From Clostridiales bacterium (GTDB lineage Bacteria > Bacillota > Clostridia > Oscillospirales > Oscillospiraceae): 64,000 nucleotides of DNA. The translations under genes were made by a program, and so were the position numbers. Under the pieces are notes generated by a model, which made no database searches, was not told the origin of the DNA, and worked only from the letters and a program-made list of their open reading frames with translations. How positions within the stretch are numbered: the stretch's first letter is position 1; each line of letters begins with the position of its first letter. Below, in pieces: positions 56,288 through 64,000 of this stretch. The stretch spans positions 1 to 64,000 of the forward strand of contig DXYV01000012.1 of the NCBI GenBank assembly GCA_019415645.1, given 5' to 3'.

Positions 56288-56337
56288 AAAACGGGCGGGG
56301 CGTCCATCCCTTTTCGGAATGGACGCCCCGCCCGTTT
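56288..56337. terminator. Terminator between convergent genes
   Basis: AAACGGGCGGGGCGTCCAT / ATGGACGCCCCGCCCGTTT: a 19-base perfect stem usable from both strands. Confidence 0.92.
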
Positions 56338-56340
56338 GTC

Positions 56341-56850
56341 TCACAGGCCAAATTCGTCTGCGTAGGTCACCGCTCCACCGATGGGCTGTGCGTCCGCCCG
56401 CAGGCGGACGGCCATAAAATTGGCGGGCGGCATACCCGGCGGAACCTCGATGCCAAAGGACTCAGCCGGACGATAGCCGCTGCGGGGATAGTAGGTCTCG
56501 CTGCCCAGTACCAGCGCGTAGCCGTAGCCCAGCTCAGCGGCGATGCGGTGCCCCTCCCGAATCAACGCCGTCCCCACGCCCCGCCGCTGGGCGGCGGGGC
56601 GGACGGAAAGCGGAGCCAGAGCCAGCACCGTATCCTCCCCCACCTTTGCCTCAGTAAACAAAATGTGTCCCACCAGACTGCCGTTCTCCTCCGCCACCAG
56701 CGACAGCTCCGGCACAAAGGCCGGACTGGCGCGCAGCGCCTGCACCAGGTCCTGTTCATTTCCATCGCTGTGCTCCGCGCTGGCAAAGGCCTCTTGAATC
56801 AGCGTGTAAACCGCGTCGTGATCGCGGCTGGTCTCTCTTCGAATCTCCAT
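56341..56850 (-). CDS. GNAT family N-acetyltransferase
   Basis: 169 residues of the GNAT fold, with LSVRPAAQRRGVGTALIREG as the acetyl-CoA-binding A motif and YALVLGSETYYPRSGYRP typical of the YhbS-like group. The substrate is unknown; related proteins acetylate small amines or proteins. It follows the ABC exporter genes by 12 bases and is probably cotranscribed, which hints at a drug-modification role alongside export (inference). Confidence 0.88.
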   Translation of the reverse strand: MEIRRETSRDHDAVYTLIQEAFASAEHSDGNEQDLVQALRASPAFVPELSLVAEENGSLVGHILFTEAKVGEDTVLALAPLSVRPAAQRRGVGTALIREGHRIAAELGYGYALVLGSETYYPRSGYRPAESFGIEVPPGMPPANFMAVRLRADAQPIGGAVTYADEFGL

Positions 56851-56862
56851 ACGGACTTCCTC

Positions 56863-58647
56863 CTAATTTCTGTCGTCTGCGCCCTCAAACTGACTGTTGT
56901 AAAGCCGGGCGTAAAAGCCGTTCTGTGCCATCAGGGCATCATGGCTGCCCTGTTCGATAATATGCCCGTCCCGCATCACCAGAATCACATCCGCCTCCCG
57001 GATGGTGGACAGCCGGTGGGCCACAATAAAGCTGGTCCGGCCCTGCATCATCCGGCCAAAGGCATCCTGAATCTTCAGTTCGGTCCGGGTGTCGATGCTG
57101 CTGGTGGCCTCGTCCAAAATCAGCATGGGGGGCAGGTAGAGCATCACCCGGGCAATGCACAGCAGCTGCTTCTGCCCCTGGCTCAGGCTGCCGCCGTCCT
57201 CCGACACCGGGCTGTCATATCCGCCGGGCAGCCGCAGGATAAAGCTGTGGGCATGGGCCAGTTTGGCCGCGGTCATGATCTCCTCCTCCGTGGCGTCCGG
57301 CCGGCCGTAGGCGATGTTTTCCCGAATGGTGCCCGTTTTCAGCCAGGTGTCCTGAAGCACCATTCCGTAGCTGCCCCGCAGGGAGCGGCGGGTCAGGCCG
57401 CGGATGTCCCGGCCGCTGACCGCGATGGCGCCGCTGTCCACGTCGTAAAAGCGCATCAGCAGGTTGATGAGCGTGGTTTTGCCGCAGCCGGTGGGCCCCA
57501 CGATGGCGATATGCTGTCCGGGCTCCACCGCCAGATTCAGATTCTCGATCAGCGGACGGTCCGCCTCATAGCGGAAGTCCACATGCTCCAGCGTCACCGC
57601 CCCAGTGACTTCCTCCGCGGGCAGGTCGTACGCCTCCGGGCCGTCGGGGGTCTGTTCGGTCTCGTCCAGCAGCTGGAACAGGCGGCCGGCGCAGGTCAGG
57701 GCGTTCTGCAGCTCGGTCACCACGCCGGAAATCTCATTGAATGGCTTGGTGTACTGATTGGCATAGCCCAAAAAGCTGGACAGCTGTCCCACGGTGATTC
57801 CGCCGTGGACCGCATACAGCGCGCCGGCCAGCGCCACGCCGGCATAGACCATACTGTTGACAAAGCGGGTGACCGGGTTGGTCAGGCTGCTGTAAAACAC
57901 CGCCCGCAGACCGGCGAACTGAAGCCGTCCGTTGATCTCATCAAAGCGCTCCAGAGTGCTGTCCTCCTGATGGAAAGCCTGCACCACCCGCTGGCCCTCG
58001 ATCATCTCGTTGATCAGGGCAGTCTGCTCCCCCCGGACCTCGCTCTGCCGGCGGAAATACTTCTCGCTCTTATGGGCGATAAAGGCGGCGGTCACGATGC
58101 TCAGGGGGGTGATGACCACCACCACCAGCGTGATGGGCACGTTGACATACAGCATAAATCCCAGGGTGCCCGCAATGGTCAGCACGCCGCTGAACAGCTG
58201 GGTGAAGCCCATCAGAAGGCCGTCGGAAAACGCGTCCACATCCGCGATGACCCGGCTGACCAGGTCGCCGGTGGGGTGGCCGTCCAGATAGCGCAGGGGC
58301 AGGACCTGGATCTTCCGGATGGCGGCGTTGCGCAGATCCCGGCTGACGCAGAAGGCCATCCGGTTGTTGCACTCGTTCATGCCCCACTGGGCCAGGGCGG
58401 TCACCCCCGCGGAGAGGGCGATGGCCCCCAAGACCTTCACCAGGGCGGTAAAATCCACCTGGCCCGCACCCAGCATCGCGTCAATGGCGTTTCCCGTGAG
58501 GATGGGGACCAGCAGCTGGGTCCCCACGCTGGCCGCCGCCAGCAGCAGGCTCAGCAGCAGGAAGCCCCAGTAGGGCCGAATCCAGTGCAGGACCCGGCGC
58601 AGGATGGCCCAAGTCGCTCTTGTTTGGGCGATTTGAGCTTGGTTCAC
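56863..58647 (-). CDS. ABC exporter half-transporter, catalytic subunit
   Basis: 594 residues: six membrane helices then an ATPase domain with Walker A GPTGCGKTT, signature LSQGQKQLLC and a canonical Walker B LILDEATSSID with the catalytic Glu. The signature departs from LSGGQ. Its start overlaps the upstream half-transporter stop (ATGA), so the two form a heterodimer of the BmrCD/LmrCD/TM287-288 type that exports drugs or lipids. The intact Walker B glutamate here and the altered signature pair with the opposite features in its partner. Confidence 0.92.
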   Translation of the reverse strand: MNQAQIAQTRATWAILRRVLHWIRPYWGFLLLSLLLAAASVGTQLLVPILTGNAIDAMLGAGQVDFTALVKVLGAIALSAGVTALAQWGMNECNNRMAFCVSRDLRNAAIRKIQVLPLRYLDGHPTGDLVSRVIADVDAFSDGLLMGFTQLFSGVLTIAGTLGFMLYVNVPITLVVVVITPLSIVTAAFIAHKSEKYFRRQSEVRGEQTALINEMIEGQRVVQAFHQEDSTLERFDEINGRLQFAGLRAVFYSSLTNPVTRFVNSMVYAGVALAGALYAVHGGITVGQLSSFLGYANQYTKPFNEISGVVTELQNALTCAGRLFQLLDETEQTPDGPEAYDLPAEEVTGAVTLEHVDFRYEADRPLIENLNLAVEPGQHIAIVGPTGCGKTTLINLLMRFYDVDSGAIAVSGRDIRGLTRRSLRGSYGMVLQDTWLKTGTIRENIAYGRPDATEEEIMTAAKLAHAHSFILRLPGGYDSPVSEDGGSLSQGQKQLLCIARVMLYLPPMLILDEATSSIDTRTELKIQDAFGRMMQGRTSFIVAHRLSTIREADVILVMRDGHIIEQGSHDALMAQNGFYARLYNSQFEGADDRN

Positions 58648-60386
58648 GCCCCCGCACCCCCTCTCTGAAACTGACTGTCATAAATCTCCCGGTAGACCGG
58701 GCAGGTCTCCAGCAGCTGCCGGTGGCTGCCCAGCCCCGCCTGTTTCCCGTCCTCCAGCACCAGAATCTGGTCCGCGTGCTGGAGACTTGAGGTGCGCTGG
58801 CTGACGATCACCACCGTCATATCTCCGGGCAGAGCGCGCAGAGCCTTGCGCAGAGCGGCATCCGTGGCAAAGTCCAGGGCGCTGGCGCTGTCGTCCAAAA
58901 TCAGGATCTTCGGCTTCTTCACCAGCGCGCGGGCAATGGTCAGCCGCTGCCGCTGGCCGCCGGAGAGGTTGCGTCCCCCCTGCTCCACCGGCTCGTCCAG
59001 CCCCAGGGGCTTGGACCGGACGAACTCGGCCGCCTGAGCGGTCTCCAGCGCCGCCCACAGGTCCGCTTCCCCGGCGTTTTCATTGCCCCAGAGCAGGTTG
59101 GAACGGATGGTCCCGGAAAACAGCTGCGCCCGCTGCATGACCACACTCACCGCGTCCCGCAGCTGCTCCTTGGGATAGTCCCGCACGTCCCGGCCAAACA
59201 GGCAGACCCGGCCCGCAGTGGCGTCATAAAAGCGGGGAATCAGGTGGACCACACTGGTCTTGCCGCTGCCCGTACCGCCGATGATTCCAAAGGTCGCGCC
59301 CCGCGGCACCGAAAAGTTGATCTCCTGCAGGCTGGCGCCGTCCGCACCTGCGTAGGTCAGCTCCACATTCCGAAACGAGACAGCCTCGCTCCCCTCCATG
59401 GGCGCCTCCTCCGCCGGGAACTGCATCTGCGGCTCCAGGTCCAGCACCGCCTGTACCCGTCCGGCACAGGCCAGCGCCTTGGAGGTGAGCACGATGACGT
59501 TGGCCAGCTTCACCAGCTCCACCAAAATCTGACTCATGTAGCTGACCAGGGCGTACACGTCGCCGCTGAGCAGCGCCCCGCCCTCCACCTGCTGCGCGCC
59601 CACATAGAGCACCGCCACAATGGCCAGATTGACCACCACATAGGTCAGGGGATTCATCAGCGCCGACAAGCGCCCCACCCGCAGCTGAAGCTTGGTCAGC
59701 TGCTGGTTTTCCTGGCGGAACTGCCGCTCCTCCTCCGCCTCCCGGCCGAAGGCGCGCACCACCCGCACGCCGGTCAGATTCTCCCGGGTCAGCCGCAGGA
59801 CCCGGTCCAGCTGTCCCTGTACCCGCCGGTACAGGGGACTGGTCAGCCGCATCAGGCCAAACACGATCAGGCTTAGCAGCGGCACCGCCGCCACGAAAAT
59901 CAGTGCGGTCCGGCGGTCGATGGCGAAGGCCATCACCACACTGCCGAACACGATGAACGGCGAGCGCAGGAACAGCCGCAGCGCCATGTTCAGCCCATTC
60001 TGCACCTGGTTGATGTCGCTGGTCAGCCGGGTGATGAGCGTGCTGCTGCCCAGGGTATCCATCTGGGCAAAGTCCAGCGTCTGAACGTGCCGGAACAGGG
60101 CATGGCGCATGGCCGTGGCGTAGCCGATGGCGGCCTCCGCCGCAAACCACTGGGCTGTGATGGAACAGGCCAGGCCGACTATGCCCAGCAAAATCAGGAT
60201 GCCGCAGCGGCGCAGCAGATAGGGTACGTCCCCCTGGGCGATACCCACGTTGATGATGTCCGCCACCACAAGGGGCACCAGCAGATCAAGCAGCGCCTCC
60301 AGCAGCTTGAACAGCGGGGCCAATATGCTCTGGCGCCCATATCCCTCCAAAAAGCGCAGGAGCGTATGGCTTTTTTTCCGGTTCAA
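58644..60386 (-). CDS. ABC exporter half-transporter, degenerate-site subunit
   Basis: 580 residues: six membrane helices and an ATPase domain with Walker A GGTGSGKTS, a canonical signature LSGGQRQR, and Walker B LILDDSASALD in which Asp replaces the catalytic Glu. This is the degenerate subunit typical of heterodimeric exporters. I chose the TTG start because GAGGGGGAA lies at ideal distance; a GTG at 60428 has no such site. First gene of a three-gene operon with its partner and a GNAT acetyltransferase. Confidence 0.91.
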   Translation of the reverse strand: MNRKKSHTLLRFLEGYGRQSILAPLFKLLEALLDLLVPLVVADIINVGIAQGDVPYLLRRCGILILLGIVGLACSITAQWFAAEAAIGYATAMRHALFRHVQTLDFAQMDTLGSSTLITRLTSDINQVQNGLNMALRLFLRSPFIVFGSVVMAFAIDRRTALIFVAAVPLLSLIVFGLMRLTSPLYRRVQGQLDRVLRLTRENLTGVRVVRAFGREAEEERQFRQENQQLTKLQLRVGRLSALMNPLTYVVVNLAIVAVLYVGAQQVEGGALLSGDVYALVSYMSQILVELVKLANVIVLTSKALACAGRVQAVLDLEPQMQFPAEEAPMEGSEAVSFRNVELTYAGADGASLQEINFSVPRGATFGIIGGTGSGKTSVVHLIPRFYDATAGRVCLFGRDVRDYPKEQLRDAVSVVMQRAQLFSGTIRSNLLWGNENAGEADLWAALETAQAAEFVRSKPLGLDEPVEQGGRNLSGGQRQRLTIARALVKKPKILILDDSASALDFATDAALRKALRALPGDMTVVIVSQRTSSLQHADQILVLEDGKQAGLGSHRQLLETCPVYREIYDSQFQRGGAGA

Positions 60387-60489
60387 ACAAATTCCCCCTC
60401 GGTTTTTGCTTTTCCTATTGTACCACACCGCGCGGCAGTTTCAATTCTTTCCGCCAAAATTGCCCTGCCGACCCGAAGTATTCCCGCGC

Positions 60490-60522
60490 AAAAAAGCCGC
60501 CGGCCCAGATCGGGCCGGCAGC
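60490..60522 (-). terminator. Minus-strand terminator without an assigned gene
   Basis: GCTGCCGGCCCGATC / GGGCCGGCGGC stem followed on the minus strand by TTTTTTG. No complete gene ends here from the right. It may stop an unannotated transcript or readthrough from spo0A. Confidence 0.7.
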
Positions 60523-60841
60523 TTGTACAGACCGTGACGCGGATCACAGACTTTCCTCCGTCAGGCTGCGGTGCGCGCCGCGTCCGCTCCTGACTGGCCA
60601 TTGCTTTTGTTCTCAGGTCTCCGTGCAGTCTATCGCATCAATATTCGGTGATGGGAAGTATCGAACGTCCAGTTTCTTTCACTTGTTTTATGCCTAATCA
60701 ACGTCACAGATACCGATTTCTATCTTATCTTCTGCCTACCTGTGGCCTATACTTCGCAAGATTTTTTTTGCTGCTAAGAGCCTCACCCTCAGGGCGCTTG
60801 CAAAAGGGCTCTTCGGCTTCATATGTAATATTTCTTCCAAA
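60523..60841. other. Non-coding region before the flavoprotein remnant
   Basis: The left part is GC-rich and the right part (from about 60640) is AT-rich like the remnant. I see no gene with a ribosome site. A stem AAGAGCC...GGCTCTT lies near 60776-60814. The AT-rich part may be degraded upstream sequence of the lost gene. Confidence 0.4.
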
Positions 60842-61115
60842 ATATCTTAAGCCTATGGAACAAGGCCCCTTTTTTGCTATCCAAACTCATATGGCAACTG
60901 ACGGCGTATTCGGCGGTCTGGATGCAGATGAAAATATGAATGTTCTAAATCGAGGTCGTCCTGTTGAGGGACTTTACTGTGCAGGAGATACCGTTGGAAA
61001 TCGCTATGTTAACCAAGGCGGCGAAAAATTAGAATGTATCAACGATTTTTCCTGGGCCTTTGCCAGCGGATATTTGGCCGCAGAGAAAATCTTAGAGTAC
61101 GAAAGCAATAAATAG
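60842..61115 (+). pseudogene. C-terminal remnant of a fumarate-reductase-like flavoprotein
   Basis: About 90 codons match the end of FAD-binding fumarate/urocanate reductase-type flavoproteins (THMATDGVFGGLDADENMNVL, GLYCAGDTVGNRYV, FSWAFASGYLAAEKIL). The FAD-binding N-terminus and most of the catalytic domain are absent. The frame can be opened back to 60648, but that part does not look like the family. Composition is much AT-richer than the neighbours, pointing to an acquired and decayed gene. A terminator still follows. Confidence 0.75.
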
Positions 61116-61129
61116 CAGCGTTTAATCAC

Positions 61130-61170
61130 GCACCCCGTCCTGACAAGCTTCAAGGGCGGGGTGCTTCTCT
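61130..61170 (+). terminator. Terminator after the flavoprotein remnant
   Basis: GCACCCCG / CGGGGTGC stem with an inner CCT/AGG pairing, followed by TTCTCT. It is preserved although the gene is broken. Confidence 0.7.
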
Positions 61171-61369
61171 GCTCTCATACAAAATCCTTAGCAATTATCC
61201 CTATGTTCCTGGAATGATTGTCCTTCTATTTTGCAGATCAAATTTATAGTTTTTTCCTTTTCTTTTTACCATATCCTCGATTAAATTGAAAGCCAAACTA
61301 TAATCTCTCTTGGGGACTGCACACAAATTTCGGAGACAACTTTCTGCTTCTCACGCTCGTTTCAGGCAT
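61171..61369. other. AT-rich intergenic sequence
   Basis: About 200 AT-rich bases with no gene, repeat or clear promoter seen; composition matches the remnant to its left. Confidence 0.4.
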
Positions 61370-61418
61370 AAAAACACTCCCGGTTTATTCGAAGTTCCCT
61401 CCAAATAAACCGGGAGTG
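61370..61418 (-). terminator. Terminator after spo0A
   Basis: CACTCCCGGTTTAT / ATAAACCGGGAGTG stem with TTTTT on the minus strand, about 120 bases past the spo0A stop. Confidence 0.85.
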
Positions 61419-61537
61419 CTGCGCGCAGCCAGCCAAACGATTGGCCGCTGTCCCCGTCGTGTTTCCATGCCCCTTTCGCGGTGTTCATTGGGACGCGTCC
61501 AGACCTCTTCTTCTGCCATTCCTTGGCCCCAAGGGGT

Positions 61538-62305
61538 TCAGGACACAGCCCGGTCCTTCATCCCCAGTGAGATTCGATCGGCGATCATGGCAATGAATTC
61601 GCTGTTGGTCGGCTTCCCCTTGGCGTTGGAAACGGTATAGCCGAAATATTTTTGCAGGGTCTCCAAGTCTCCCCGGTCCCAGGCCACCTCGATGGCGTGA
61701 CGGATGGCCCGCTCCACCCGGGAGGCGGTAGTGTTGAACTTTTTCGCTACCGCCGGATAGAGCACCTTCGTTACCGCATTGATGACCTCCATGTCCTCCA
61801 CTGTCAGGCGGATGGCCTCCCGCAGGTACTGGTATCCCTTGATATGGGCGGGCACGCCGATCTCATGGATGATCGAGGTCACCTGCCGCTCCAGGCTCTG
61901 TCCATCCCCGGCCTCCGGCTCGTCCAGTCCTTCCGTGCGCTCTGCCGCCAGCTGACGCACCCGCTCCAGCAGCGTGGAGACCCGACAGGGCTTCAGCATC
62001 AGATAGTCGGCGCCCTTGGCCGCCGCCTGCTCCGCCAGAGCCGCTCCGCTGAAGCTGGACAGGACCAGGACCGGCGGCTTCTGCTCGCCCAGCTCTTCCA
62101 GTACGGTCAAGCCGTCCATAGCGGTCAGCACCATATCCATTACAATAACATCCGGCTGGCAGCGCTGCGCCAGCTCCAACAGCTCCTCTCCGTTCCCCGT
62201 CACGCCTGCCACTTCCAGGTCCGCTTCCTGCCGAATCGCATCGGCCAGCAGCTTTCGGAATTCCTCGCTGGCGTCTGCCACCAGTACTCTCTTTTTCGTT
62301 TCCAT
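61538..62305 (-). CDS. spo0A: Stage 0 sporulation regulator Spo0A
   Basis: Master response regulator for entry into sporulation. 255 residues: a receiver domain with phosphoacceptor Asp57 ([12 protein letters not shown]) and the conserved lysine in LMLKPC, then a linker and the Spo0A-specific DNA-binding domain ([54 protein letters not shown]). The ATG at 62305 has AAAGGGGCG upstream. No SpoIVB gene is next to it in the window. It establishes that the organism belongs to the endospore-forming Firmicutes. Confidence 0.97.
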   Translation of the reverse strand: METKKRVLVADASEEFRKLLADAIRQEADLEVAGVTGNGEELLELAQRCQPDVIVMDMVLTAMDGLTVLEELGEQKPPVLVLSSFSGAALAEQAAAKGADYLMLKPCRVSTLLERVRQLAAERTEGLDEPEAGDGQSLERQVTSIIHEIGVPAHIKGYQYLREAIRLTVEDMEVINAVTKVLYPAVAKKFNTTASRVERAIRHAIEVAWDRGDLETLQKYFGYTVSNAKGKPTNSEFIAMIADRISLGMKDRAVS

Positions 62306-62640
62306 TGATAACGCCCCTTTTCCGGCAAAAATCTGCCAAATGATAGTATAGATATGGAAATCATTTCCTGTTTTCTAAAATACCACAGTTTACGCTGCTT
62401 GGCAACTATTATTTTCCATTTCATTCCAAATTTTATACGACAAAATTTTTGCATCCCCAAACGATCGGGTCGTTTCCATCGGTGCGCGGGCAGCAGAAAA
62501 CCCAGACCACCCCGGTGTCCGAGTCGCAATGGGGTTAGACGTCCATCACATAGTCATAGACCCCTTTTCTATCCAGTCGGAGCTTTCCGCGTCCAGCATA
62601 ACAGGCCCGGCGCAAAAAGTAAAGAGGCTGCGGTGCATAC
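62306..62640. other. Intergenic region upstream of spo0A
   Basis: Holds the spo0A promoter region (AT-rich, 62330-62460) and about 180 GC-rich bases before the dpaB terminator. No gene, 0A box or RNA was recognised with confidence. Confidence 0.4.
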
Positions 62641-62681
62641 AAAGAACACAGCGGAGGGCAGTGCCCTCCGCTGTGTTCTTT
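62641..62681 (-). terminator. Terminator overlapping the dpaB stop codon
   Basis: AAAGAACACAGCGGAGGGC and its exact complement form a perfect hairpin. Its plus-strand right end shares the last bases with the TAA stop of dpaB. Confidence 0.8.
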
Positions 62682-63261
62682 ATGCGCTCCCCAACAGCAC
62701 CGGCTGGAGCTGTTCCCCCCGCATGGCCGCCTCGATGACATCGGGAATCCGGGAGAAATCCGCGACCAGCGAGGTAGGCTTTTTCTCCGGGTCGTCCTGA
62801 CGGAAGGGGACGAAATACACGTTCTTCTTGTCCAGCAGCGTGCCGATGTTCTTGGCGCTGGCCGCCAAGCCGTCGTTGGTACTCACCGCGATGACCAGCG
62901 GCCGGCCGTTGCGCAGATGGGCCTTGGCCGCCATCGTCACCGAGGAATCCGTCACTCCCGCCGCCAGTTTCGCCAGAGTGTTTCCCGTGCAGGGACAGAT
63001 CACCAGCACATCCAGCAGCTTTTTCGGCCCGATCGGCTCAGCATCCCGGATGGTGGCAATCACCCGCTTGTCGCAGATCCGCTCCATCTCCCGCATAAAA
63101 TCGTGCGCATTGCCGAATCGGGTATCTGTGGCGGCGCTGGCTTCCGACACGATGGGCTGTACGCTGTCGTACCGTCCCGCCACCTGCTCCAGGGCCGCCA
63201 TCGCCTTGCTGTACGTACAAAAGGAGCCGCAAAAGGCATAGCCCACACGCAAATGCTCCAT
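62680..63261 (-). CDS. dpaB: Dipicolinate synthase subunit B
   Basis: Flavoprotein-like subunit (SpoVFB) of dipicolinate synthase, which makes the spore-core chelator dipicolinic acid in the mother cell. 193 residues starting MEHLRVGYAFCGSFCTYSKAM, with ICPCTGNTLAKLAAGVTDS as the flavin-type phosphate region. I chose the ATG at 63261, with GGAGA seven bases upstream. The GTG at 63265-63267 overlaps the dpaA stop (GTGA) and would add two residues. Cotranscribed and probably translationally coupled with dpaA. Confidence 0.94.
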   Translation of the reverse strand: MEHLRVGYAFCGSFCTYSKAMAALEQVAGRYDSVQPIVSEASAATDTRFGNAHDFMREMERICDKRVIATIRDAEPIGPKKLLDVLVICPCTGNTLAKLAAGVTDSSVTMAAKAHLRNGRPLVIAVSTNDGLAASAKNIGTLLDKKNVYFVPFRQDDPEKKPTSLVADFSRIPDVIEAAMRGEQLQPVLLGSA

Positions 63262-63263
63262 AG

Positions 63264-64000
63264 TCACTCTCCTAACTCATCCATGATATGATAGATCGCG
63301 GTTTTCATGTACCCCCCGGCGGAAACCGGGGCCACCTTGCCCGGCAGCGACAGGGCCCAAACCGCCTTAACGCCCAGCTGGACGGCCGCTTCAAAATCCA
63401 CGCCGCCCGGCTTGGAGGCCAGATCGATCACCAGCGCACCCGGCCGGAGCACGGCCAGCTGCTCCCGGCCCAGCAGGCGGGCGGGGGCCGTGTTGACCAC
63501 CAGATCATAGCTGCACAGCCAGGGCGTCAGCCGGCCGGCGTGTTCGGTAGCCAGCCCCCGGCTCTGGGCCCAGGCCAGCGCCTCCCAGCTCCGGGCCGCC
63601 ACCGTGACCCGCGCGCCCAGACCGTCCAGGCGCTGGGCCAGTGCCTTTCCCAGCCTTCCATATCCTATGACCAGCGCCCGCGCGCCGTGCAGCGTGATGG
63701 GCAGCTCCTCCAGGGCGATTTGAATCGCCCCTTCCGCCGTGGGCACCGCATTGGCCACCGCCAGCTCTTCCCGGGCAAAATAGTCCTCCAGCCGCAGCCT
63801 CCGCTGTTCTGCGGCGGCGGCCAGCTCCCGGTTCACCATTCCCGCGCATACCAGCTGGCCCGGCCGCAAAAAATCCAGCACCCAGGTCAGGGAATATTCC
63901 TCCTCCGAAAGCGGGGCGTTCAGGTGGCCCCGCTCCCCCATGGCCGGCAGAGGGAGCACCACGCAGTCCGCCCGGTCTGCCTCCTCCAGGGAGGTCTCAC
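63264..64000 (-). CDS. dpaA: Dipicolinate synthase subunit A, N-terminus beyond right edge
   Basis: NAD(P)-binding subunit (SpoVFA) of dipicolinate synthase. About 245 codons are present, from within the N-terminal domain (ADCVVLPLPAMGERG) to the stop. The dinucleotide-binding motif VIGYGRLGKALAQRL and the C-terminal LPGKVAPVSAGGYMKTAIYHIM match the family. It is about 290-300 residues in relatives, so roughly 50 N-terminal residues are missing. Its stop overlaps the dpaB start region. Expression is expected from a late mother-cell sigma factor upstream, outside the window. Confidence 0.94.
   Translation of the reverse strand, partial: ETSLEEADRADCVVLPLPAMGERGHLNAPLSEEEYSLTWVLDFLRPGQLVCAGMVNRELAAAAEQRRLRLEDYFAREELAVANAVPTAEGAIQIALEELPITLHGARALVIGYGRLGKALAQRLDGLGARVTVAARSWEALAWAQSRGLATEHAGRLTPWLCSYDLVVNTAPARLLGREQLAVLRPGALVIDLASKPGGVDFEAAVQLGVKAVWALSLPGKVAPVSAGGYMKTAIYHIMDELGE

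Noticed and set aside
60523..60601. GGAGGAAAGTC on the minus strand resembles part of RNase P RNA
   Set aside because: Only a short match; the region is far too small and lacks other RNase P landmarks.

Overview
This window most likely comes from the chromosome of an anaerobic, endospore-forming Clostridia member with GC-rich DNA, similar to gut Oscillospiraceae such as Flavonifractor or Lawsonibacter. The family assignment is inference. The evidence is a Spo0A gene, dipicolinate synthase genes, Firmicutes-type type II fatty-acid synthesis (FabK, split acetyl-CoA carboxylase), an S-box SAM riboswitch, strong Shine-Dalgarno sequences, acetate kinase, and several oxygen-sensitive Fe-S, flavin and corrinoid enzymes. 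No rRNA, CRISPR array, prophage or complete insertion sequence was seen.

Layout. 1-5.5 kb (minus): fatty-acid operon acpP-accB-accC-accD-accA-fabH-fabK behind an AT-rich palindromic operator; fabK runs off the left edge. 5.6-8.9 kb (minus): an inactive rhomboid-like membrane protein and a pyruvyltransferase/FrhB fusion. 9.0-12.0 kb (plus): the methyl cycle, ahcY then SAM riboswitch-metK. The end of metK is duplicated around a hairpin-rich insert. 12.1-16.9 kb: a glycosyltransferase, an O-antigen-ligase-like protein and a flavin/Fe-S ene-reductase. 17.2-24.7 kb: ackA, divergent tmcAL, gdhA, tspO, a Crp-family regulator, and an ABC-F protein behind a ribosome-sensing attenuator with a three-codon leader. 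24.8-31.3 kb: a two-component system with a lipoprotein, a lone ABC ATPase, an iron alcohol dehydrogenase and a second lipoprotein. 31.4-35.4 kb: tRNA-Leu, an ECF sigma/anti-sigma pair with a related secreted protein, and five tRNAs (Gly, Arg, His, Gln, Lys). These are interspersed with a modular hairpin repeat family that also occurs beside metK.

35.5-56.3 kb is the accessory metabolic region. It starts with a DUF362 ferredoxin protein. Next come a LysR regulator, a GPH transporter, an MBL-fold hydrolase and a second Fe-S ene-reductase. A corrinoid methyl-transfer locus follows: DUF2284 protein, corrinoid-activating protein, MtaA-like methyltransferase, corrinoid protein, second UroD-family methyltransferase and MFS transporter on the minus strand. 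Facing it on the plus strand are a LysR regulator, a PocR/AraC regulator, a third UroD-family protein, a molybdenum/tungsten oxidoreductase and an unrecognised cytosolic protein. My inference is that this region imports and demethylates small methylated compounds, possibly aryl methyl ethers, and then reduces or rearranges the product with the ene-reductase and the Mo/W enzyme. It is the best candidate here for an undescribed pathway.

56.3-64 kb: a GNAT acetyltransferase and a heterodimeric ABC exporter, an AT-rich fumarate-reductase-like gene remnant, spo0A, and the dipicolinate synthase genes dpaA-dpaB, with dpaA cut by the right edge.
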